NCBI GenBank assembly: GCA_023376005.1
Contig: CM042151.1
Span: 79,117,307 to 79,181,306 of the forward strand
From: Doryteuthis pealeii
Lineage: Eukaryota > Mollusca > Cephalopoda > Myopsida > Loliginidae
Direction: 5' to 3'
Length of the DNA stretch: 64,000 nt
Below the pieces are notes generated by a model. The model searched no databases, was not told where the DNA came from, and worked only from the letters and a program-made list of their open reading frames with translations. Below are positions 1-10,689 of this stretch, piece after piece. The translations under genes were made by a program, and so were the position numbers. How positions within the stretch are numbered: position 1 is the stretch's first letter; every line of letters begins with the position of its first letter.

Positions 1-209
1 ATTAATCACATCAAGCCTCATCTCAAAAATGCAAACAAATTATAAATTTTCTCAAGTTTTTATAGAATAATGTAACATTATTATTAATAAATGAAAAAAA
101 ATACTTCTTTGTTATATGAACATTGTTTTTTTAAAGGTTTATCTCAAATGCATTTAGCTCTGTTGGCTGGGTCTGTGAAATACACCGTAAAATCCTTCCA
201 AATCCTGTT

Positions 210-440
210 TACCATGGGTGGGAATTCATGATGCTTAAGGACGGAATCCTGATGGCTGAGCAGTCTATGACATGCAACACACCACTTTGGTACTTATTTA
301 GGCTAGACAGTTGGTGGTAGAAGCCTCTTTGTGATTCATTGGCTGTTCACATCAAGCCCTAGGACCTATATGATTGTCCTGACAAATCAGATGAATTTGC
401 TTTATGAGCGTAGGTAGTGTTATCACTCTGATCTTTTGTC
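210..440 (+). repeat. R1 dispersed repeat, internal fragment
   Basis: This stretch matches by eye the head of the near full-length R1 copy at 60305-60880: both contain 'gatgcttaaggacggaatcc', then the cagtc(c/t)atgacat and ggctagacag blocks in the same order. The fragment lacks the R1 tail. The surrounding bases 1-209 and 441-581 are AT-rich and show nothing else I can name. Confidence 0.6.
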
Positions 441-581
441 ATGGGCAATACCTGCTAGTTTTGGCTATCAAATATTAAAATGTAGCTCATTTAAAAGAGA
501 AATATATAAAATATTTTTATAAGAACTAATGAATTACTTTAATTTTTTTTATTTGTCAAAGCTTTTTTGTCTCCATGTATT

Positions 582-750
582 GGGGGGGGGGGGGTCAACT
601 GAAAAGTTCATAGGCTGACCAAGATAATTCTTATGGAATGTGACCAAATGAGGTTTATCTTTCAACATAGTCCCCCTTGCCATACTACACACACTTCTTA
701 CATCAGTGTTGCAATTCTTGGATCTCATTGGTCAAAAAATCGTCAATAGC
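582..750 (-). pseudogene. Mariner transposase 3'-end remnant
   Basis: Read on the minus strand this encodes a broken stretch ending in a GDYVE-like motif, typical of the C-terminus of mariner transposases (KC-x4-GDYVE), followed by the AACTTTT-containing end next to a 13-base G run at 582-594. Frames are interrupted by stops. The remnant is cut off at its inner side by the satellite array that starts at 751. It is only a fragment and cannot be functional. Confidence 0.5.
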
Positions 751-1377
751 AGATATGATGTCATATTTGTTCAGTTTTGTGTCAAACATTTAGTACACTT
801 ACATAAACTGAGTTATGTATTAAGAATTTCCTATCAAATCAGATATGATGTCATATTTGTTCAGTTTTGTGTCAAACATTTAGTACACTTACATAAACTG
901 AGTTATGTATTAAGAATTTCCTATCAAATCAGATATGATGTCATATTTGTTCAGTTTGTGTCAAACATTTAGTACACTTACATAAACTGAGTTATGTATT
1001 AAGAATTTCCTATCAAATCAGATATGATGTCATATTTGTTCAGTTTGGTGTCAAACATTTAGTACACTTACATAAACTGAGTTATGTATTAAGAATTTCC
1101 TATCAATCAGATATGATGTCATATTTGTTCAGTTTTGTGTCAAACATTTAGTACACTTACATAAACTGAGTTATGTATTAAGAATTTCCTATCAATCAGA
1201 TATGATGTCATATTTGTTCAGTTTTGTGTCAAACATTTAGTACACTTACATAAACTGAGTTATGTATTAAGAATTTCCTATCTAATCAGATATGATGTCA
1301 TATTTGTTCAGTTTTGTGTCAAACATTTAGTACACTTACATAAACTGAGTTATGTATTAAGAATTTCCTATCAAATC
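751..1377. repeat. Satellite array, seven copies of a ~90-bp unit
   Basis: Seven head-to-tail copies begin at 751, 841, 931, 1020, 1109, 1198 and 1288 with agatatgatgtcat and end with aagaatttcctatcaaatc. Unit lengths are 90, 90, 89, 89, 89, 90 and 90 bases. Copies differ only by single-base deletions (for example tttgtg versus ttttgtg) and one a/t change, so expansion is recent. An open frame crossing the first copies is an artefact of the 90-base (multiple of three) period. Confidence 0.95.
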
Positions 1378-1699
1378 ACTGAATAGTTTGTCAACTTCCT
1401 TTGTATTTTAATGGATTTTTATTTAACCATCTCCAGCAATTTTATAATTTGTGATTTGATTGACTAAGGACAAAAATAACAAAAGCATAGCTTAACACTT
1501 GTACAGAGCCATGGTTAATGGAATGAGAACAATCTACCTCAATGGATTAAATAAAGGGTTCGGTTTGAAGTTTTGTTAAGGCATCCGATTACAACATGAA
1601 GGCTTCAGAGTTCAACAAGAACATCACATGTTTGTAGTAATGTATCATTTATTTTTATTTTACCAATCAGAATGATGCTAAGAGAACTAATATATTAAA

Positions 1700-1780
1700 T
1701 AATATGCTGTTGAAGCATCCAGAGCTGCCAAATTGTGCCTCATGCTACCAAAATATTGCAAAACTTTTGACTCACCCTAG
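1700..1780 (+). mobile_element. Mariner end fragment (TIR family M1)
   Basis: The stretch ends in 'aaaacttttgactcaccc' followed by TA, and matches the right end of the deleted mariner at 30740-31250 (shared caaaatattgcaaaacttttga). Only the right end is recognisable. The part from 1378 to 1699 is AT-rich with no clear content. Confidence 0.6.
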
Positions 1781-1784
1781 GTTA

Positions 1785-1990
1785 GTTGATTGATTGGCTT
1801 TTATGGCATGTCAATCCTTGTTGGGTTATTTCATGCTGAAGATGTTCTGTTTCATTCATTTTTGATACTCAATTCTGTTTTTAAACTCAATTTTTTTAAA
1901 CTCATTTTTTTCTATTTAACCCAAAGATGAAACCTTACCAGGTACTACCACTCCGTGACTCACCTTAGTATATTAACTTTCACTCACAAT
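1785..1990 (-). repeat. R1 dispersed repeat fragment
   Basis: It starts with the R1 tail motif in reverse (gcttttatggcatgtcaa) and continues to the accttaccaggtactacc block, as in the copies at 41715, 50665 and 55998. Confidence 0.7.
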
Positions 1991-2999
1991 GAAAAAAAAA
2001 GGATACAAAATCTATATATTAATACGTTTGTTCTTAAATCTTCCATCCATTATCATCCTACAACACCCTCTGGTTAAAAATGAGACTGTCCAAATCATCC
2101 AAGACGAAATGTAAAAATGTGAATACAGATTATCTGGTGTCGCTTAATCACAGACTTCTTATTTGTTCCATTTTATTTCACCCAATTTTAAAAATGAAAC
2201 ATACCAAATTGTCTTGCATCACTTAAATGCCAAATGTAAAATTAAAGTGACTTAAAAAAAAGGCATTTATTTTATTAGTAATTGTTGTGAGGTTTTAAGG
2301 GGTCAAAATAAGAACAAAAACAACGAGTAACGAAAAGTAGAAAAATGTATTAACAGAAAGTAGACAATACAATAGAGAGATGTGGAAATTACGTCAGACG
2401 AACAGAGTTATTGGCACTCGCATTGGCTTGCTTCTAAGCCACAATTATCCCTGTTTATTTATAGTAAGCTGTCGGCGCATTCCATTGGTCTTATAGGGTG
2501 TGTCACCTATAACAGTAATATTCAAATTGTGAATTATGGAATATATTTATGTAATTTTGGTAGGATTTATATGTAATGAAATTGCAAATCATCGTCTCTG
2601 GCCTAAATAGCACCTCTTGATTTTTGGTTTGCTTCATGGAAATTCCACGTGTCTCACTAGTAAAGAAAATTATGGCTAGATCAATGAAAATCTAAGAATT
2701 TTTTTTTTTTTTTTGCAATCAGAATTGAGCTTTTTTATTCTATTTTTTTTATAAAGAACAAGATAATTGATTTTAATGAATTTAGGAAAAAGTTTTTTAT
2801 TCAACAAATGTCTCTGATTAAATCTATAACCATGCAGTCATGACATAGGGAATACATTGGACGAGTGTAATTCATGCTTGGCCTTTGAGGCAAGTAAGGA
2901 AACTACTGCCAGTCAAAGACATGTGTGGACTGTGAGAATGAGAACAGCTCATGGTGAAATTTGGAGTGTTATAAGTTTTTGATGGGATCAATGGAAATT
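1991..2999. other. AT-rich non-coding DNA
   Basis: About 1 kb of AT-rich sequence with poly-A and poly-T runs. I see no supported gene, tRNA or named repeat here. Confidence 0.5.
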
Positions 3000-3240
3000 A
3001 ACCAAATTTAATGAAATTTTCAGTGTTGATATATTAATAGATAAAATTTATTTTATTTAAAAACTTTTACATTTTTTCAGGTCAGTTAACTTTGAACCAC
3101 GTGTTATGCCTCAAAGATATGTGATTCAAAGTTAACTGACCTGAACAAATGTAAAAGTTTTTAAATAGAATGACTGGTGAATTATATCTCTTATTCATTA
3201 ATATATGAACACTGAAAATGTCCTTAAATTCGGTTAATTC
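3000..3240. repeat. Fold-back element (inverted repeat)
   Basis: The arms meet around 'aactttgaa ... ttcaaagtt' at about 3100-3135. aacttttacattt and tcaggtcagttaacttt on the left are reversed on the right as aaagttaactgacctga and aaatgtaaaagttt. The outer ends (ttaaccaaattt / aaattcggttaa) also pair. The edge motif 'aattccctgatttttt' recurs in the fold-back elements at 48160-48965 and about 62150-62210, so this is one family. Confidence 0.75.
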
Positions 3241-3489
3241 CCTGATTTTTTTTTTTTTTTCTTTTGGTGGGATGACATACGATGGTGGAATTTAGGTCCT
3301 ATTAATTTAACCAAAATATCAGTAACTTGTATTTCTCCAATTAAAATATGAGGAGGAATAAGAATACTTGGGTGAGGTGACAGTTTCTTACAAATGATTA
3401 TTATCTAACCCTAACCCTAACTCTAACGCTGTAGGCAGGGCTTAAAATAAGATCACAATATCCCTAGCAGAGAGGTAAGAACCTCTCTA

Positions 3490-3690
3490 AAAAAACATGG
3501 GATGTCTTAGGTGTGATACTAAACTGCATCTGATGATAGGGCTCCAATTCTGGAACTGAGGAGTATAGTCACTCCTTCATTGCCATTATTCCCAGGCCTA
3601 CTCTAACCCAAAGTGGAAGTACATGTTAGAGACCTATCCATGGGTCAAATAGAACTATTAGATAGGAATACTTGATACCATATAAAAGGG
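3490..3690 (+). repeat. R1 dispersed repeat fragment
   Basis: Contains the 'gatactaaactgcatctgat' and 'gctccaattctgga' blocks and the aagtacatgttagagacc block of R1. A short telomere-like tract (ctaaccctaaccctaac, 3404-3424) lies just before it. Confidence 0.65.
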
Positions 3691-4429
3691 TGTAAATTAT
3701 TTGTATTAAGAATAGTTAACTGAAGCTATATTTTTTGTCTAAGGATTATCGTTAATAGTTAACAGAAATTATGTCATAAGAAAGGAATAAAGACATATCA
3801 AGGTTGTTAGATTTTAAATGGGTTTATTGTGGTGCAAAGGGGTTTGCTAAAACTTAATGCTTTCAGCGGTTTTAAGTCACATATATATAGAGAGAGAGTG
3901 TAACAAGTATCTTTTGTAGAGTTCTTTTGGGGTGAAGAATTCTAGTCATAGGCTTATTCGTTGTTGGGTCTGCGGTTATATTCGTTCACCCAAAGTTAGG
4001 GTGTAGTCTGAGTTGGTCATTGTAATTGTCAACTTCTCTGCTGCTGTTAGGTTCTGTTCTCCCAGGAGGGACATTGGCTCTCTCCAAAGTACCTTTACTG
4101 TTCTCCCCGTAAGGACGTCTGCCCTATTCTGGTACTTTTATTGTTCTGACTATTTGGGCCCCTGCTAGTTCCACTTCCAGGATCTGACAGGGGAGGGTAA
4201 TCCATATTTTTCATATAGTTACTTAAAACCATATACTTGCTTGCAAATTATTGGTTTTAGATAGAATTACTTGAAAATAATTGTGTACACGCAAATTACT
4301 ATTAAAATTTACAAAATAATTAGAGTAGTCATTTACTAAGTTTAGCTTTTCTAAAGGGATGTCAAATGTGACGGGTACAATTTACCCCACCGCTTATATT
4401 TAACACAATGAAATTTGAATAAAAAGTAA
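3691..4429. other. Non-coding DNA
   Basis: No supported gene. It contains a short (tatag) tract near 3882 and otherwise unremarkable sequence. Confidence 0.4.
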
Positions 4430-4670
4430 AGTCGTCGAGGTGGCCTAAAGTCGGTATCAGCCAATCAGCAAGGGAGTCTATCCCCTTTTCGCTAGTGCTA
4501 GACCAAGGAGATTGTTTTTGCATCTGAGGTGAGCACCACACCTACCATCAGCTCCTTACTTTACCACATAGATGCCTGTCCTACTCATACACTGAGTTGG
4601 TGAGGGCCGGTATTGAACTAGGAACCTTGTGGTTTCTATCCGAACGCTCTACCAACTGAGCTAAGGTTAA
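4430..4670 (-). mobile_element. tRNA-derived SINE
   Basis: On the minus strand the element begins 'tagctcagttggtagagc', a canonical tRNA A-box region, followed about 30 bases later by agttcaatacc, a B-box-like motif. A related, more decayed body is at 50890-51070 (shared gggagtctatcc and gctagacca). The tRNA-like head supports Pol III transcription and a tRNA origin. It is not a tRNA gene because the acceptor stem and 3' end are absent. Confidence 0.75.
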
Positions 4671-4903
4671 GACTATCTTCAAAGTTTTTAGACCATTGAA
4701 AAGAAGAAACATAAAAAAAAATTTTTAAATTAAAAAACATCTGATGATTTTTAAAAAGTTTTTTTTTTTCAGGAATACAATTGTTTAGGATGATAAAAAG
4801 AAGAAAAAAAAATCATAAATTGCATTGGGCACCATTCTAAATTATTTTCTCTTCATATTTTAATTTACCGTGCACGAAACCAACCTTGTGTCACATTTTC
4901 TCT

Positions 4904-5341
4904 GGTACTTTTCGAGAACCATCCCGGCTTCCTGCCTCAAAAATCGCTTCTGTGGCTGCTGAAAAAAAACACCAGCTACGATTGAAGTCCGTAGCTGAAG
5001 CGGTGTCACTTGCAAAAAAAAAAAAACAACTTAGGGCGTTTTTCCCGAAAAACCTAACCCAAACCCAAACCTAACCCTAGACCCCCCCCCCCAGTTGAAA
5101 TTTATAGTTTTATTACAAAATTTGTGGGTTCTGTTTTTTCTGGGTCACCAGAGACCAAATTATTTATTTTTTCCCGTTAAACTAACCCTAAACCACAAAC
5201 CCAACCCTAACCCTAGTTTTTTTGTAAATGACACAGCTTCGGCTACGGACTTCAATCGTAGCTGGTGTTTATTTTTTTCAGCAGCCACCGAGTAGTGATT
5301 TTTGAGGCAGGAGGCTAGGACGGTTCTCCACGAAAAGTACC
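4904..5341. mobile_element. Telomere-repeat fold-back element (TFB family), copy 1
   Basis: Inverted terminal arms of more than 100 bases begin ggtacttttcg and end cgaaaagtacc. Both arms carry 'acgattgaagtccgtagc' or its reverse. The interior holds degenerate telomere-like C-strand tracts (cctaacccaaaccc near 5050; aaccctaaccctag near 5200) and a 'gggttctgttttttctggg' block. Three other copies lie at 17040-17722, 35595-35880 and 46349-46853. There is no transposase; it is a non-autonomous element. Confidence 0.85.
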
Positions 5342-5899
5342 TTTTCTCCTCTCGAGAAGACAAATAAATACACTCTTCATATTTCAATCATAAAAATATA
5401 ACTCGCGGATATTTAAAAAAAAATTATTTCTGTTCTCAAAATTCTGTGAATTATTTGTGTGCATTTTTTTCTAGAAGGAACGAAAAACTTTTCAACACCG
5501 CTAAATCTTCCTTATTGTTATTATCAAAGAGGCCTTTTTAACTAACAAAATATAACGTTTGTATTACGTCATTTATTTACTTGTTTTTCAGTTTTTTATA
5601 ACTAATTTCTTTGTGCAATAAATATTATTGTTATAAATTTAGCTTACAATACAGAAATTTTTCAGAATATTTCTGATCGAGAAATTTAAACATCCGATTC
5701 ATGAAATTCGAAGTACACTATAACAAAAAATTAAAAAGATAAACAAAGTTTGAAGGTAAGAAATTATGAATGTTTTACATATTTTCACTAACTGTGTATA
5801 ATACAATAGCACTGCAATTATTTTTGTCTGTTAAACCAAACATTTCATTTGGATATTTTTCTTTGTTAAAACTTCACCAAAAAGCCAATAATTGTAAAG
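5342..5899. other. AT-rich non-coding DNA
   Basis: No gene or recognised repeat is supported. Confidence 0.4.
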
Positions 5900-6545
5900 T
5901 ACTAGGTACCACCAATTTTCCCTATGAAATTTACCCCCTATATTTGACACAATGGAACTTCATAAAGTTTAATATTATCTTTAAAATCTTTTGTCCATTC
6001 GAAAGAAGAAACATTAAATAAACTCATGATGGTTTGAAAAAAAAATTCAGCTCAGGGAAATAATGAAAATTATAAACGAAAAACAATGTTTACATTTTTA
6101 TATCAATTGAAATTTAACGTAGCCAAAAACAAGTTATGACGAGAGGCTTTTAAAGAATTCTATGAAAAATCAATTGATGGTCAGATTTTCATATAATTAC
6201 TTACCTTTTAATGGAATATGTCTGAAATAGTTATTTCCTAAAATATATTAGTGGAAATTTTTTTTTTTTACGAGGTCTACCATTCCCTATTTTATTTTAT
6301 GAAATATGAAAAAATGAACCGATTAAAAACGATTTTTACTATTTTTTTCTATAAAGATAAGAGTCTGAATAATTATATCAGAAGATTTTTATGAGTTTCA
6401 ATGTCAGAGGTTTTTAGTAAAAGAACCATGAATACAGAATTCAGCTAAAAAAAATATCAATAAAGAAACTGACCGTGTCATAAAAAAACGGACTGTTTTA
6501 TTCATTTTTCAAGATAACATTGAGTAATTTTTCCCCACTCGGATA
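5900..6545 (+). repeat. Family X dispersed repeat, copy 1
   Basis: It begins with 'taggtaccaccaatttt', runs through aatttacccccta, the cattcgaaagaagaaac block, the aacgtagccaaaaacaagtt block and agagtctgaataatt, and ends near 'ataattttat'. The same order occurs at about 26160-26960 and 29300-30160, and in reverse at 24400-24975. It is non-coding and AT-rich, so its class is unknown. Confidence 0.7.
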
Positions 6546-6689
6546 ATTTTATATTTGAATTAACTGATTTTCTTTGTAACAATTCTTTATGTTCGTTATT
6601 TCTTTTTTGCGATATTTAAAAAAAAAGGTTAAAAAATATTTAGTTTGGTTGTGAGCAAGCAAATGGCTCAGAAGTACAGCTTTGCTTTT

Positions 6690-6691
<2 letters not shown>

Positions 6692-6738
<47 letters not shown>

Positions 6739-7300
6739 AAGAGAGGAAGTAAATCCGACGGTATGTAATATATCAAGAAAAATGAAAAAACACAGGTTTA
6801 AATGGGTTAAGTGGTGAGTTTATTGGCCGACGCTGCAGTTTTTCGATCTATTAAATAGATCATCTTCAGGGCATAAGATAAGAAATTATATATCACAGAA
6901 TGATGAGAAAAAGTGAGTGGTAATCCTTCTTATTCAGTCTGTTTAAATTTTTTTTTTTTTTTCTGAAGTTTGAAAAAAGGAGACGGTTTTGAAATATGAC
7001 ATCAAATATTCTATTTTAAGGTGTGAGTATGTAGCGCTGTTAGTGTGTGTATTGAAGGAAACATTGTGCATTTTTTAGGTATGTGGTAGTGTGTGTGTGT
7101 GTATAAACTTCAAACTTCAGAAAAAAATTTTAAACAGACTGAATAAGAAGGATTACCACTCACTTTTTCTCATCATTCTGTGATATATAATTTCTTATCT
7201 TATGCCCTGAAGATGATCTATTTAATAGATCGAAACACTGCAGCGTCGGCCAATAAACTCACCACTTAACCCATTTAAACCTGTGTTTTTTCATTTTTCT

Positions 7301-7341
<41 letters not shown>
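6692..7341. mobile_element. TA-flanked fold-back element with hammerhead-like core (HFB-1)
   Basis: (TA)n tracts at about 6692-6725 and 7301-7341 bracket arms at about 6760-6985 and 7105-7300 that are near-perfect reverse complements; only the centre (about 6985-7105) is unique. The right arm carries CTGAAGA (7207-7213), a perfect hairpin GATCTA/TAGATC (7215-7231) and GAAAC (7232-7236), then a GTC^GGC site whose GGC can pair with GCC just before the core. This is the layout of a type I hammerhead ribozyme with one extra T between A9 and stem II. No protein is encoded. Confidence 0.8.
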
Positions 7342-7358
<17 letters not shown>

Positions 7359-7724
7359 TTTTGAAAATCTGCCTTTACAGTAAATTTCCTGTTCAAGGAG
7401 AAACTATGTTCTTAGAAATTATACAGCATCAATTCCAGAGGCTAAAAGTGGATTGCTACTTAGAACATTACCTATTTGGAGCTGTATTTGGAGTTTTGTA
7501 TTTATCAATTTTCACAGTCACTGACAAGAGGTCACAAGAGATCAATTCCATAACAGAGTAGTAGTAATATTAAAATTTTAAAAGAAAACTATTATTTTTC
7601 ATATATGTTTAGATTTTTTAATTATTAGCTTGACAATGGTAGATAAAAGTAAAACTAGGTAAATGTAATGCCCTAATATGTTTTTTTCCTTTTGAAAAAA
7701 TAATCCAACTTTTTTTATTTACAG

Positions 7725-8480
7725 GTATCCAACAGAAAACAAAAGAAGTCACAGTGCACATATTTGGATTCATATAAAAATACAATAAATATCAATAGAT
7801 AAAGTCATGAAGTTGTATTCATATAGAATACAATAATTATTTATTCATATAAAATACAATAATCATTCATATAAAATACAAATTTTATTATAACCTAATT
7901 ATGTACAATAATGGATTATACCATCCTATATATGTGGATAATGTTTTGTTTTATTTATTCTTGATGAGTATATTGTGTTAGAATAGCATTCAATTCTAAG
8001 ACTAACAACAACAAGAAAGGAATTAATACTTCCTTTAATTCAAACAATTTATTGGCCAGCACATGAAACAATGAATAACAATATAAAGTCCTTCCTGCAT
8101 ATAAAGCTGAGTTTAAGGGACTTACCGGCGCGTTGGAGAAGATATCTGGTATCTTAGGGTGATTTCTTGGAGCCCTTCAAATCGCTGCCTCGTAGAACCA
8201 CTGGTGGAATCTATCTGTCGGGATTTTGAATATTGCCCTAAACTTCTGGGCTCATCATGTGATTGGTATATCCAATCACAGAGAGCCTCTCCCTCACTCA
8301 CTCTATATACAGTAATCACCATTTTACTGACCCAACAAGTACCCGGTTTTCTTTTTTCAAACTCATTTTTTTCTATGATAATCTTTCACTGCCATTGCTG
8401 ATATGGATTTAGATGTGTGAATGAGTTTACAAAACTAATATTAACTTAATGTTTATCCACATGATATTTTATGAAAAGCA
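7725..8480 (+). other. Leader exon (5' UTR) of ZNF-1
   Basis: A polypyrimidine tract followed by 'atttacag' ends at 7724, and the exon starts gtatccaacagaaaaca. ZNF-2 has the same acceptor and start (gtatccaagtagaaaaca) on the minus strand at 43941. The 3' part here (ctttcactgcc, gctgatatgg, aactaatattaacttaatgtttat) also matches the ZNF-2 leader. Relative to ZNF-2 about 600 bases (roughly 7755-8370) are inserted, including an AT repeat (7795-7925) that recurs inverted at 32790-32960. The splice site is inferred from the consensus and the comparison only. Confidence 0.6.
8100..8330 (-). other. GC-richer island ending in a minus-strand splice donor
   Basis: This part of the insertion in the ZNF-1 leader is GC-richer than its surroundings. 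On the minus strand it is an open frame of about 66 codons that runs up to a consensus donor, cgccg|gtaagtccc, near 8125. It could be an old first exon carried by a mobile segment, or chance. I cannot assign a product. Confidence 0.25.
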
Positions 8481-9776
8481 ATGGAAAAATCAACTGGAAA
8501 GAGTGCACACTTTTGTGAAGTTTGTGGAAGTGTATATTCAGATGAAGCAGATTTGATAGATCACATGCAAAGCCACACAAAAACAAAAGGATACACTTGT
8601 GACATTTGCTATTCTACATTTACTCAAAATGCAGACTTAATTGACCACATGCGAACACACAGAGAAGAGAAACAACTTTCTTGTGAGGTTTCTGGACGTA
8701 CTTCTCCTGAGAGACCAACTTTTACATCACGCAAACAAATAAGCTCTAGAGAGAAACCATATCATTGCATCATTTGTGGACATGCATTTTCACAGAAAGC
8801 TCATTTAAAAGTCCACATACGGACGCACACAGGTGAAAAACCATATCCTTGTGCTGTCTGTGGAACTGGTTTTTCAAAGAGTTCAATTTTAAAAGTACAC
8901 ATGCGGACACACACAGCAGAGAAACCATATTCGTGTGAAATTTGTGGATCTTCATTTACATCCAATACAACATTGCAACAGCATATGCGAACACACACAG
9001 GAGAGAAACCATATCATTGTGAAGTTTGTGGTTATACATGTTCCAGCAGTACAGGTTTAAAACTTCATAAACGAACACACACAGGAGAGAAACCATTTTC
9101 ATGTGTGATTTGTGGAGCTTTATTTTCACGGAAGCCATATTTGAAAACGCATATGAGAAAACACACAGGAGAGAAACCATACTCATGTGATGTTTGTGCA
9201 TATACATGTGCTGATAGGTCATGTATGAGATCACATAAACGAATTCACACTGGAGAGAAACCATATGCTTGCAATATTTGTGGCCACGAATTTTCACAGA
9301 AATCACATTTAAAAGCACATAAAAGAACACACACTGGTGAAAAACCATATTCTTGTGATATTTGTGGTTCTCTGTTTACACAAAGTTCAGGTTTAAAATC
9401 ACACATGCAAGTACACACGACAGAAAAACCATATTCTTGTGAGACTTGTGGATCTTCATTTTCATACATTTTAACTCTGCAACGACATATAAGAACACAC
9501 ACTGGAGAAAAACCATATTCTTGTAATGTTTGTGAATATACTTGTGCCGATAGATCAGCTTTGAAATCACATGAACGAATACACACTGGAGAGAAACCCT
9601 ATTCCTGCAAGATATGTGGTCATGCATTTTCTCAAAAACCACATTTAAAAGTACATGAACGAACACACACAGGAGAGAAACCATATGCTTGTAAATTGTG
9701 TCAATCTGCATTTTCATATAGCTCTCATTTACACAAACACATGCTTACACATACAAAGGATGATTTATCCTCTTGA
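8481..9776 (+). CDS. C2H2 zinc-finger protein ZNF-1 (431 aa)
   Basis: Predicted nuclear DNA-binding protein, almost wholly an array of 28-residue C2H2 units with HTGEKPY linkers. By eye 15 units are present. Fourteen keep C-x2-C...H-x3-H. Unit 3 (residues ~66-88) has lost its second Cys and both His, so it is dead. The ATG opens MEKSTGKSAHFCEVCG, the same start as ZNF-2 and ZNF-3, and the end HTKDDLSS parallels ZNF-2's HTKEKLSL. There is no KRAB, BTB or other effector domain in this exon. Units 7, 9 and 13 replace the core Phe with Cys (YTC). The whole array lies in one exon after the 7724 acceptor. DNA target and partners cannot be read from sequence; a transcription or chromatin regulator is likely by family. 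Confidence 0.93.
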   Translation: MEKSTGKSAHFCEVCGSVYSDEADLIDHMQSHTKTKGYTCDICYSTFTQNADLIDHMRTHREEKQLSCEVSGRTSPERPTFTSRKQISSREKPYHCIICGHAFSQKAHLKVHIRTHTGEKPYPCAVCGTGFSKSSILKVHMRTHTAEKPYSCEICGSSFTSNTTLQQHMRTHTGEKPYHCEVCGYTCSSSTGLKLHKRTHTGEKPFSCVICGALFSRKPYLKTHMRKHTGEKPYSCDVCAYTCADRSCMRSHKRIHTGEKPYACNICGHEFSQKSHLKAHKRTHTGEKPYSCDICGSLFTQSSGLKSHMQVHTTEKPYSCETCGSSFSYILTLQRHIRTHTGEKPYSCNVCEYTCADRSALKSHERIHTGEKPYSCKICGHAFSQKPHLKVHERTHTGEKPYACKLCQSAFSYSSHLHKHMLTHTKDDLSS

Positions 9777-9832
9777 CTTTTTTCCAAGACAGGAAAATCC
9801 CAGGAAAGTAATATCTGTATCAAGGTATTTCA

Positions 9833-9837
<5 letters not shown>

Positions 9838-9863
<26 letters not shown>

Positions 9864-10181
9864 GGAGAAAGGTAGACACACACGGGATGTTGTACAAAAT
9901 GGATGTTTATTGTAGGTAGTGATGTTGACATTATAACATTTTGGTCTGTTAGACAATCTTCAGGATGTTGGATTAAGTTCTTGCTTTAACGCTGAACATT
10001 TTCATTCTTGAAAGCAAGAACTCAATCCAACATCCTGAAGATGGTCTAACAGACCGAAATGTTATGTCAATATCACTACCTGAAATAAACATCCACTTTG
10101 TACAATATTTCGTGTTTGTCTACCTTTCTCCACATATTGTTGCATTAATTTCCTCTTTTTTCTCCCATATATATATATATT
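9838..10181. mobile_element. TA-flanked fold-back element with hammerhead-like core (HFB-2)
   Basis: Flanked by (TA)n (9838-9862 and 10168-10181). Arms at about 9863-9988 and 10011-10138 pair, for example ggagaaaggtagaca with tgtctacctttctcc. The right arm has CTGAAGA (10035-10041), T, GGTCT-AAC-AGACC (10043-10055), GAAA (10056-10059). Stem I and stem III are not convincing here, so it looks like a decayed hammerhead. The outer motif (gaggaaattaat, caacaatatg) recurs at 16010-16040, linking it to HFB-3. Confidence 0.75.
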
Positions 10182-10689
10182 TAAGGTGCGGTTGTTACCA
10201 TTGGTATCAAAGTAGCATGTTAGCCACTTATTGTCAAGACGTTGGAAAGGTTTTCAATTGAATGATTATCAAACAGTTTTTAAAGTTTTTATTTCTGAAC
10301 CAATGGTAATTTTTTTATTTCGTGTTATCTACTTTTTTTTATCTATTTTTATTATTCAATAGCTGATCTGAAAATGTTAAAGATTAACACTTTTTACAAA
10401 ACATATACAGAAACATAATGAGAATTTTTCTGGTGCAAATTAAATATTTTGAAGGCAGTAAATAAAACTCTAAATTTAATAACACCAAGAACAAGGGGAC
10501 AGAAGTGCATTCCCACATTTCACCTCTGTTCATTGAATGGAATAGAAACTTTTGTCTTTGGTATTTATGTAACCTCCCGTTTAGATGAAAACCCACCAAA
10601 AAAGGTAAGATTTCGCATTCACCTTGATAAATGAGTAGAATTAAATTCTGATGAGATAAAAAAAATTTTGGTGGATTTATCAGAAAAAT
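10182..10689. other. Non-coding DNA
   Basis: Open frames here are short and unlike any family I know. No repeat is recognised. Confidence 0.35.

Noticed and set aside
706..972. 88-codon open frame with an internal 30-residue repeat
   Set aside because: It is translation of the 90-base satellite; the period is a multiple of three. No start context or homologue.
3404..3424. True telomere
   Set aside because: The telomere-like tract here is about 20 bases and internal; all such tracts in the window are short or degenerate and most sit inside fold-back elements.
4886..5387. Three small open frames in the TFB element, and similar ones in copies 2-4
   Set aside because: They read inverted-repeat arms on both strands and contain Lys runs from poly-A; non-coding element.
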